A stretch of 64,000 bases of DNA, from contig NZ_PRLC01000001.1 of NCBI RefSeq assembly GCF_003287455.1, forward strand, positions 62,001-126,000, in the 5' to 3' direction. Of the stretch, positions 23,494-28,620 are shown in pieces; the first letter of the stretch is position 1, and each line of letters starts with the position of its first letter. The notes under the pieces were generated by a model. The model saw nothing but the letters and a program-made list of their open reading frames with translations, did no database searches and had not been told where the DNA came from. A program made the position numbers and the translations under genes. The DNA is from Faecalibacterium hattorii. GTDB taxonomy: Bacteria > Bacillota > Clostridia > Oscillospirales > Ruminococcaceae.

Positions 23494-23716
23494 AGATCAC
23501 ATGATTCTTCTTCAAAATATCTACGAGCTGTGCCTTGGTCACCTCGGCGTCCAGCTCCAGATGCACCTTCATTTTCTGCTCCTTTTCAGACCAATTCGCC
23601 TGTGCATCCTTCAGCTCCAGCTCAACACCGGGAAATTGCTTTTTCAGCATCTTATTGATGATCTGCGAGATGATGCGGCGCAGAAAACTCGACCGGATCA
23701 GCATAATGTCCTCCAT
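23492..23716 (-). CDS. Small uncharacterised phage protein
   Basis: 74 residues, helix-strand pattern (FLRRIISQIINKMLKKQF then VELELKDAQANW ... MKVHLELDAEVTK). Soluble. TTTTTGGAGGTACTACATC before the ATG. It follows the tRNA-like gene in the transcript. Confidence 0.6.
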   Translation of the reverse strand: MEDIMLIRSSFLRRIISQIINKMLKKQFPGVELELKDAQANWSEKEQKMKVHLELDAEVTKAQLVDILKKNHVI

Positions 23717-23745
23717 GATGTAGTACCTCCAAAAATATAAATGAA

Positions 23746-23814
23746 AAAGAGAATGGGCCTAGAACCCATAACCTCCACCCGAAAGTGGCGCTCTACCAAT
23801 TGAGCTATCTCCTC
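23746..23814 (-). tRNA. tRNA-like gene, anticodon uncertain (CGG, proline, is the best fit)
   Basis: Minus strand folds as a cloverleaf of 69 nt: acceptor GAGGAGA/TCTCTTT (7 pairs with G-U), D-arm GCTC AATTGGTA GAGC, anticodon arm CCACT TTCGGGT GGAGG, T-arm ATGGG TTCTAGG CCCAT. Oddities: an A-A mismatch in the anticodon stem, a variable loop of 2 nt, T instead of purine at position 57, no encoded CCA. The anticodon loop TTCGGGT matches proline CGG tRNAs. Lies between the 23868 and 23492 genes and starts inside leader repeat 6. It may be a decayed tRNA or a tRNA-like processing element. Confidence 0.5.
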
Positions 23815-23841
23815 CATAAAGGCAACTGAAATTTTCGCGTC
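23811..23841 (-). repeat. Leader repeat, copy 6
   Basis: GACGCGAAAATTTCAGTTGCC then TTTATGGAGG; its GAGG end is the first base pairs of the tRNA-like gene. Confidence 0.8.
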
Positions 23842-23867
23842 TGAAAAAGATAAGAGGGCGTGATCTT

Positions 23868-24053
23868 TCAGATATTGTCCTCTTCCAGATTGCTCTCTTG
23901 CATCTCTTTCAATGCCTTCTTCTCGTTCCACTTTGCCCATGCTGCAAATGCACCAAGGATTGCCGACGACAATCCCGCACCAACTCCGCAGCACTTAAAA
24001 TAAGTACCCCAAGTCCAAGGTTTGTTCATAAAGTTCTTAATAGCTTTCATCAT
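23868..24053 (-). CDS. Membrane miniprotein, 61 residues
   Basis: MMKAIKNFMNKPWTWGTYFK, then one helix (GVGAGLSSAILGAFAAWAKW) and an acidic end. GAAAGGAGAAAAACT precedes the tandem ATG codons. Downstream of leader repeat 7. Confidence 0.6.
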   Translation of the reverse strand: MMKAIKNFMNKPWTWGTYFKCCGVGAGLSSAILGAFAAWAKWNEKKALKEMQESNLEEDNI

Positions 24054-24084
24054 AGTTTTTCTCCTTTCAATGTAAGCCCTCTTA

Positions 24085-24115
24085 CCTCCATAATAGAAGC
24101 TGTATTTTTCGCGCC
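24085..24115 (-). repeat. Leader repeat, copy 7
   Basis: GGCGCGAAAAATACAGCTTCT then ATTATGGAGG. CTTC pairs with GGAG; followed by a second small hairpin GTAAG AGGG CTTAC. Confidence 0.8.
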
Positions 24116-24124
24116 GAAAAGAAA

Positions 24125-24148
24125 GAGCCCATGCTTTCGCATCAGCTC
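24125..24148 (-). terminator. GAAA-tetraloop terminator, copy 7
   Basis: GAGCTGATGC, GAAA, GCATGGGCTC; nine of ten positions pair. T-rich tail follows. Ends the 24201 gene. Confidence 0.8.
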
Positions 24149-24200
24149 TTCTCCGGGACGGCCCAACTCAAGTTGTGTTCAACCGGTCTATCGTCAAATA

Positions 24201-24338
24201 TCAGTCTTTCGACGGCCGGAATGCCCGACACAACAGCCATACAATAACGGTTACAATCGCCATTGCAATTGCTGTCATAATCATCTGCCCAACCGTAATC
24301 GAATAATTCCAAATTTTCTTAAAAATAGATTCGTTCAT
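24201..24338 (-). CDS. Membrane miniprotein, 45 residues
   Basis: MNESIFKKIWNYSITVGQMI start; residues about 16-37 are a membrane helix, tail CRAFRPSKD. GGAGAATGTAAT before the ATG. Its stop TGA is part of a TGATATTTG octamer. Function unknown. Confidence 0.6.
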   Translation of the reverse strand: MNESIFKKIWNYSITVGQMIMTAIAMAIVTVIVWLLCRAFRPSKD

Positions 24339-24366
24339 ATTACATTCTCCTTTTCTTGGGCCTTTA

Positions 24367-24396
24367 TCCCATAAAGCACGGAGAATTTTTCGCGCC
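24367..24396 (-). repeat. Leader repeat, copy 8
   Basis: GGCGCGAAAAATTCTCCGTGC then TTTATGGGAT. CTTTAT pairs with ATAAAG across GGG. Directly after the stop of the 24396 gene. Confidence 0.8.
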
Positions 24397-24758
24397 TAGA
24401 TCAAACTCCTGTCAAACACAGTCTCCCACCGTTCCCGTTTGATGGGCTTCATGCGCAGGGCCCACATGATCTGTCGGACGGTCACAGTCGGATATTCTCC
24501 ATTTTGATTTCTCCGCTTGGCGTGACTGTCAAAGTATTCCTTGAAGCCATTTCGCAGATAAATTTTGTCGGTCAGCCAAGGGTCGATGGCACTCCAGTAC
24601 GTTGCTTTTGTCTTCTCATTGTACCGCTGTTGGATGACACATAGTCCTTTCGAACCCTCCCGGTACAGCGTGCATACACGGTACACCGGATGATTGCAGC
24701 GGTAGACACTTCCGTAGTAGCTCGTCCATTCGCGGGGCGGCATTTCATGATATCGCAT
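24396..24758 (-). CDS. Conserved mobile-element protein of unknown function
   Basis: 120 residues. CNHPVYRVCTLYREGSKG, IDPWLTDKIYL and VTVRQIMWALRMKPIKRERW form a pattern I know from many Clostridia phages and integrative elements, function unassigned. The terminator at 24769 ends only about 10 nt before the start, and no clear ribosome site is visible; the start may be leaderless or lie at the second ATG (MPPREW). Confidence 0.7.
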   Translation of the reverse strand: MRYHEMPPREWTSYYGSVYRCNHPVYRVCTLYREGSKGLCVIQQRYNEKTKATYWSAIDPWLTDKIYLRNGFKEYFDSHAKRRNQNGEYPTVTVRQIMWALRMKPIKRERWETVFDRSLI

Positions 24759-24768
24759 AAAAAATAAA

Positions 24769-24798
24769 GAGAGCCCGCAGCTTTCGCCACGAACCCTC
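24769..24798 (-). terminator. GAAA-tetraloop terminator, copy 8
   Basis: 13-bp stem (GAGGGTTCGTGGC with GCTGCGGGCTCTC, several G-U) and GAAA loop, then TTTATTTTTT. Longest of the family; follows the 24812 gene. Confidence 0.85.
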
Positions 24799-24811
24799 CT
24801 CGGTTCCTCCT

Positions 24812-25216
24812 TTACTTTCTGTCCGTAAAGCCTCGTTTCATTTCATGGAGTCCATCGCTAATTGCTCTGGAAAGCTGCGTCACACCGCCAGCCTCAAGGA
24901 TCGACCAGTAAATCGTCATAGCGCCCGTTCCCAGAAACGTCACGCAGCTCAGTCCGAACTTTGCCCATTCAAGGCGACGCGCCTTCGCAGCCTTTTCCTG
25001 ATCGTTGATGACCTCTTGGCCCTTACGCCGTTCTTCATCTTCTTTCAGATTCTGGTCGCTCTCCTGCGCCTCTGCCTTGATCTGCATGTCGTACAGCTGC
25101 AACGCTGCCTTCGCCGTGTTCGCGTACTCGTCCGTACCCGGTTCCAGATCCTTCAGTTTTGCCAGCGATTGCTTCGCCGCTTCCTTCAGCAATTCTTTGT
25201 TTTCGTAGTTTTCCAT
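24812..25216 (-). CDS. Coiled-coil membrane protein
   Basis: 134 residues: a long charged helix (about 1-78), one membrane helix around 88-108 (LSCVTFLGTGAMTIYWSIL) and a short tail. AAAGGAGAAATTCAAA precedes the ATG. Leader repeat 9 lies upstream. Confidence 0.65.
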   Translation of the reverse strand: MENYENKELLKEAAKQSLAKLKDLEPGTDEYANTAKAALQLYDMQIKAEAQESDQNLKEDEERRKGQEVINDQEKAAKARRLEWAKFGLSCVTFLGTGAMTIYWSILEAGGVTQLSRAISDGLHEMKRGFTDRK

Positions 25217-25252
25217 TTTGAATTTCTCCTTTACAAAGTAATTTCGGAGTTT

Positions 25253-25283
25253 CCTCCATGAAACAGCACGTTATTTTCGCGCC
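25253..25283 (-). repeat. Leader repeat, copy 9
   Basis: GGCGCGAAAATAACGTGCTG then TTTCATGGAGG; the most divergent core (TTCATG). GTTTC pairs with GAAAC. Like copy 2 it codes the Ala-Arg-Lys-stop end of the gene before it. Confidence 0.75.
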
Positions 25284-25510
25284 GTAATTTTCTTGACCCG
25301 AAGCACGACCTTCTCGTCTTTTGTAAGGCTTTCAGGGTTCATGTCAAGGTCAAGGAACATGTAGTTCGGTGCGTCCTCGTCTCCCGGCGCGATCACAAGG
25401 TTTCCTGCCGTGCGTTGGTCTTCGCTGAGCTGGAACCCGATCGCCACACCGACGAGGAGGGCCATGCCAAAGATCAGGATGCCAAAAATCAATCCAAGTT
25501 CTGCGTTCAT
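25271..25510 (-). CDS. Membrane-anchored phage protein
   Basis: 79 residues: N-terminal membrane helix (LIFGILIFGMALLVGVAIGF), then a beta domain (AGNLVIA ... YMFLDLDMNPESL ... VVLRVK). The domain pattern is familiar from Clostridia phages without a role. AAAGGAGAATTCAAA before the ATG. A degenerate leader repeat may lie at about 25532-25559. Confidence 0.65.
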   Translation of the reverse strand: MNAELGLIFGILIFGMALLVGVAIGFQLSEDQRTAGNLVIAPGDEDAPNYMFLDLDMNPESLTKDEKVVLRVKKITARK

Positions 25511-25574
25511 TTTGAATTCTCCTTTGTACTACTATAAAGTGGATTTCGGTCGTTTGCGTGATGAAAAAATAAAA

Positions 25575-25598
25575 GAGCCTACGATTTCTCGTAAGCTC
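25575..25598 (-). terminator. GAAA-tetraloop terminator, copy 9
   Basis: Same stem as copies 4-6, tail TTTTATTTTTT; after the 25606 gene. Confidence 0.85.
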
Positions 25599-25605
25599 TT
25601 ACGCC

Positions 25606-25839
25606 TTAGATGTCGTTTCGAATCAGGAATAAATCATTCTTGCTTCGAGTTGCTCTCACAATTCCTCCTGCCCGGATCAATGTAATTGCATTTACATAAG
25701 CCGCGCGTGCATTTTTTGCATCCTTGTATTCGTCTGTATTCACATACATCACTTTCTGGTTGCTTTCAATAAACACCCGCACCTTATCCATTGCGTTCAC
25801 ATAGCCCCGGTCAAAGTTCGTCTTTACTCGATAGTACAT
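25606..25839 (-). CDS. Small soluble phage protein
   Basis: 77 residues from MYYRVKTNFDRGYVNAMDKV with AAAGGAGATTGATATTTATG at the start. Alpha/beta pattern, basic second half. Unknown function. Leader repeat 10 lies upstream. Confidence 0.6.
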   Translation of the reverse strand: MYYRVKTNFDRGYVNAMDKVRVFIESNQKVMYVNTDEYKDAKNARAAYVNAITLIRAGGIVRATRSKNDLFLIRNDI

Positions 25840-25875
25840 AAATATCAATCTCCTTTCAAATTCCGGAAGACATCT

Positions 25876-25904
25876 CTTCCATAAAGCGCGGAGATTTTTT
25901 CGCG
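25876..25904 (-). repeat. Leader repeat, copy 10
   Basis: ACGCGAAAAAATCTCCGCGC then TTTATGGAAGAGAT. ATCTC pairs with GAGAT. Confidence 0.8.
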
Positions 25905-25955
25905 TTGTTTCGAAGCATTCTATGCTAGGTTAGAAAATTCTATGCAAAAAGAAAA

Positions 25956-25977
25956 GAGCGTATGTTTCCATACACCC
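25956..25977 (-). terminator. GAAA-tetraloop terminator, copy 10
   Basis: GGGTGTATG, GAAA, CATACGCTC (9 bp) then TTTTCTTTTT; after the 25996 gene. Confidence 0.85.
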
Positions 25978-25995
25978 GTTTTCCGGTAGAATCCA

Positions 25996-26142
25996 TCAGC
26001 GGATACCACACCGAACATCATTCAGCATGAGGAGTTCCTCTCCTTCGTTCCAGCCAGCATACGGGTCGCTCATCGACTCGTTAAATGCCTTCAGGATCGA
26101 ATTCATCATTTCCTCAAAACCATTCACAATATTCTTCAGCAT
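25996..26142 (-). CDS. Helical miniprotein, 48 residues
   Basis: MLKNIVNGFEEMMNSILKAF start, ends LNDVRCGIR. TATAGGAGGAAACTACT gives a strong ribosome site. Lies between leader repeat 11 and terminator 10. Function unknown. Confidence 0.55.
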   Translation of the reverse strand: MLKNIVNGFEEMMNSILKAFNESMSDPYAGWNEGEELLMLNDVRCGIR

Positions 26143-26171
26143 AGTAGTTTCCTCCTATAATTGGTTTATTT

Positions 26172-26202
26172 CTTCCATAATAGGAGCCGAAATTTTCGCG
26201 TC
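26172..26202 (-). repeat. Leader repeat, copy 11
   Basis: GACGCGAAAATTTCGGCTCCT then ATTATGGAAGAAAT. ATTTC pairs with GAAAT. Confidence 0.8.
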
Positions 26203-26216
26203 TGCGTAAAAAATAA

Positions 26217-26238
26217 GAGCCTGCGTTTCCACAAGCTC
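26217..26238 (-). terminator. GAAA-tetraloop terminator, copy 11
   Basis: GAGCTTGTG, GAAA, CGCAGGCTC (9 bp), tail TTATTTTTT; after the 26248 gene. Confidence 0.85.
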
Positions 26239-26247
26239 CATTTTGAT

Positions 26248-26358
26248 TCAGTGTTTTTTCTTTGTTCTTTGCTTCACCTCATTTGTCTTTGCTCCGATCA
26301 GTTTTGCAATCCTGACCAAGATCACAACGATCAAAATCCAGAGAATCAAATTAAACAT
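26248..26358 (-). CDS. Membrane miniprotein, 36 residues
   Basis: MFNLILWILIVVILVRIAKL, then a basic tail ending RTKKKH. AAAGGTGG precedes the start and is itself paired in leader repeat 12. Function unknown. Confidence 0.6.
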   Translation of the reverse strand: MFNLILWILIVVILVRIAKLIGAKTNEVKQRTKKKH

Positions 26359-26374
26359 TTTTCATACCACCTTT

Positions 26375-26403
26375 CTCATAAAGGCGGCTGTATTTTTCGC
26401 GTC
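26375..26403 (-). repeat. Leader repeat, copy 12
   Basis: GACGCGAAAAATACAGCCGCC then TTTATGAGAAAGG. CCGCCTTT pairs with AAAGGTGG over 8 bp, which hides the ribosome site of the 26248 gene. Overlaps the stop of the 26402 gene. Confidence 0.8.
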
Positions 26404-26815
26404 ATCCGCGTTCTTTGCTGAGCAGCCAGAAGAAATGGCGATAATATTCGTAGTAAAGTTCCCGGCAGCAAGGACAGCCGTTAGCTCGCAGTGCATCGTA
26501 GCCGACGCCTTCGGTCACGCCTTTTAATAAGTACGGAGAGATCGCCGGGTCGATTTCTGGCAGACAGCTCTCCAAAATATCAATGTGGCCGGAATAGTAC
26601 ACCCGCGCCAGTGCTTGCCGCTCCGTCGGGTTTGAGGGAGGATTCCCTTTGAGCACACCGGAAATATCATTGGGTGGCACATGCCATGCGTCGATCAGAT
26701 TGAGCGCTTTCTTCCAATCGTAATACTGGCGGCAGAAGTGCTTCAGCTCATAGTAGCGCTCTGCCGGGATGTAGTAGGGGTTCCTTCTCGAAAGTTTGGC
26801 CCGTTCCCCTTTCAT
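26402..26815 (-). CDS. Conserved phage protein of unknown function
   Basis: 137 residues from MKGERAKLSRRNPYYI with GGAGGGGCGAAAA upstream. PAERYYELKHFCRQYYDWKK, PTERQALARVYYSGHIDILE and CPCCRELYYEYYRHFFWLL are the blocks of a family frequent in Clostridia phages, possibly regulatory. It overlaps the end of the excisionase-like gene (ATGA). Confidence 0.7.
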   Translation of the reverse strand: MKGERAKLSRRNPYYIPAERYYELKHFCRQYYDWKKALNLIDAWHVPPNDISGVLKGNPPSNPTERQALARVYYSGHIDILESCLPEIDPAISPYLLKGVTEGVGYDALRANGCPCCRELYYEYYRHFFWLLSKERG

Positions 26816-27060
26816 TTTTCGCCCCTCCATTCAAAACCGGTCTGTTCATAAAGGAGCTTCGGCGAAATATAATAGTTGATCCGCCCGTACTTCGAGTTCA
26901 TCTGCTTCATGCCGGTAACCGGCACGCCGTTCCGCGTCGCCTGTCCGATCGGCAGCCATCCGGAAATGATCCCGGCTCTTACCCATGAAGGGTCACGTCC
27001 GTACACCTTTGCTGCCACTCGTACCGGAACTGAGCCAAATTCTAATCTAGGATTGTCCAT
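26812..27060 (-). CDS. Excisionase-like DNA-binding protein
   Basis: 82 residues. VPVRVAAKVYGRDPSWVRAG plus IISGWLPIGQATRNG forms a winged-helix or MerR-like reading head, and the gene stands divergent to the integrase, the normal place for an excisionase or a lysogeny regulator. AAAAGGAGTAAGATAAA precedes the ATG. Role inferred from context. Confidence 0.6.
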   Translation of the reverse strand: MDNPRLEFGSVPVRVAAKVYGRDPSWVRAGIISGWLPIGQATRNGVPVTGMKQMNSKYGRINYYISPKLLYEQTGFEWRGEK

Positions 27061-27085
27061 TTTATCTTACTCCTTTTTACTTATT

Positions 27086-27110
27086 CTAAGTGCATTTTTC
27101 TGCATCTTAG
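27086..27110. promoter_or_regulatory. 25-bp dyad in the integrase/excisionase intergenic region
   Basis: CTAAGTGCA and TGCATCTTAG form an interrupted inverted repeat around TTTTTC. Placed just upstream of the excisionase-like gene start, it could be an operator or a small hairpin. Confidence 0.4.
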
Positions 27111-27179
27111 GTTCAAAAGGATATTACCTGATAACCCGGTCGTCCGCGTGATGCTTTTTTCCTTTTTCCGCTTGAGGGA

Positions 27180-27206
27180 TTGACAATTGAAAGGCTATCG
27201 TATACC
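27180..27206 (+). promoter_or_regulatory. Putative integrase promoter
   Basis: TTGACA (perfect -35) then 15 nt and TATACC; the spacer is short, so the -10 assignment is weak. Lies about 60 nt before the integrase start. Confidence 0.4.
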
Positions 27207-27264
27207 CTAGAATCGCTTTTCACCCTGAAAAGCAGTCTATTTTCTAAAATACTAGGAGGTTTTT

Positions 27265-28500
27265 ATGCTCATACTCTGTCCAGAGTGCGAAATGCAAGTC
27301 AGTGATAAGGCTGTGTCCTGCCCCCACTGCGGTTATCCGCTTCGATCAAAACAGTCTCCCCCGCCCAAGAAGAAACACATGCGTCTTCCCAATGGATTTG
27401 GGCAAATCTGTGAGATTCGAGGGCACAACCTACGCAAGCCATTCCGCGTAACACTCACTGTTGGAAGAACTAACGAAGGTAAACCAATCACCAAGCCGCT
27501 CCGGCCAGTTGCCTATTTTGAAACCTATAATGAGGCCTACCAAGCGCTCGTCAAATATCATGCTCACCCGTTCGACTTGTCGAACAACATGACCATGCAA
27601 GACTTGTACGATGTGTGGATCACGACCCGAAAAGGAAAAGTGGACAGCTCGACTCTTGCTCGCTATCGAACCGCTTGGAGTTACTCCGAATCCATTCACA
27701 ATATGCTTGTCCGTGATGTCCATATTCCCGATATGCTCAACTGCATTGAGCACGGAACTATCACCATCGGCGGAGAGGTCCGGACGCCCAAGAATAACTC
27801 CATTAACTCTATGAAGACGCTCTATAACCTGTTGTTTGACTATGCAGTTTCCATCGAGATCGTCGATAAAAATTATGCCCGGTTGTTTAATGTAGAAAGC
27901 GGCTATGTCCGGAGTCCCACTTGTCATATGGCCTATACTTCAGAAGAACTCGATCTTCTCTGGGCTAACGTTGATAAGCACCCGATCATCGATATGATCC
28001 TAATCCAATGTTATTCAGGCTGGCGTCCGGGTGAAATGTGTGAGCTGCTCATGAAGGATATCGATCTGGAGCGCGGCTGCATGATGGGCGGATTAAAAAC
28101 AAAAGCGGGGATCAACCGGACAGTCCCGATTCATCCCCGCATTTTCCATTTGGTGAAAGCCCGCTACGAAAAAGCACTCGCTGCAAACTCACCCTATTTA
28201 TTTTTTTCGATTCGAATGAAAAGCAATGGCCCGACTCGGCCAAAAGGCGAGCTGATGCAAATGCGCTACTCCGCCTTTCAAGAGCAGCTCGTCGAAGAAG
28301 TTATTCCTCTTTTGTCTCTCAATCCTGCACATAAGGGACATGACGGCCGCAAGACTTTTGTTACAATGGCGAAGGCCGCTGGCATTGATGACTTTGCTAT
28401 CAAGCGCATCGTCGGCCACTACATCAAAGACCTGACGGAGCGTGTTTATACAGAGCGTAGCCTGAAATGGCTCAAAAGTGAGATAGAAAAGATCCCCTGA
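27265..28500 (+). CDS. int: Tyrosine-type site-specific integrase with N-terminal zinc ribbon
   Basis: 411 residues. An N-terminal zinc ribbon (CPECEM ... CPHCGYPL, residues about 4-25) is followed by an arm-binding domain, a core-binding helical domain, and the catalytic domain with Arg in SGWRPGEMCELL (near 256), HxxR in HDGRKTFVTMA (near 361), His in VGHYIK and the nucleophile in RVYTERS. AGGAGG precedes the ATG. It is the only plus-strand gene of the element and marks its right end, next to pfkA. The zinc ribbon may help recognise the attachment site. Confidence 0.9.
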   Translation: MLILCPECEMQVSDKAVSCPHCGYPLRSKQSPPPKKKHMRLPNGFGQICEIRGHNLRKPFRVTLTVGRTNEGKPITKPLRPVAYFETYNEAYQALVKYHAHPFDLSNNMTMQDLYDVWITTRKGKVDSSTLARYRTAWSYSESIHNMLVRDVHIPDMLNCIEHGTITIGGEVRTPKNNSINSMKTLYNLLFDYAVSIEIVDKNYARLFNVESGYVRSPTCHMAYTSEELDLLWANVDKHPIIDMILIQCYSGWRPGEMCELLMKDIDLERGCMMGGLKTKAGINRTVPIHPRIFHLVKARYEKALAANSPYLFFSIRMKSNGPTRPKGELMQMRYSAFQEQLVEEVIPLLSLNPAHKGHDGRKTFVTMAKAAGIDDFAIKRIVGHYIKDLTERVYTERSLKWLKSEIEKIP

Positions 28501-28620
28501 TCATATACTCCTTCTCCATCTGCATGAAGGGAATGTATACGAGTGACCCAATCCTCCCTACACTTTATCCAATCCGTATATCACGATTTTTCCGTATCCA
28601 CGTTCATTTCCTGCTGTTCC
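28501..28620. other. Junction between element and chromosome
   Basis: 120 nt between the integrase stop and the pfkA stop. An interrupted inverted repeat ATACTCCTTC / GAAGGGAATGTAT lies at about 28506-28540 and may end integrase transcription. One attachment site should be in or near this stretch, but its partner is outside the window, so the core cannot be defined. No normal pfkA terminator is visible here. Confidence 0.45.

Noticed and set aside
1-28500. CRISPR array in the repeat-rich element
   Set aside because: The repeats are separated by whole genes and not by uniform spacers; no cas genes are seen.
1-28500. Avoidance of GATATC as the reason for the GATATT bias
   Set aside because: GATATC occurs several times in the element (for example near 2126, 5063, 16543, 18308), so restriction-site avoidance does not explain the octamer.
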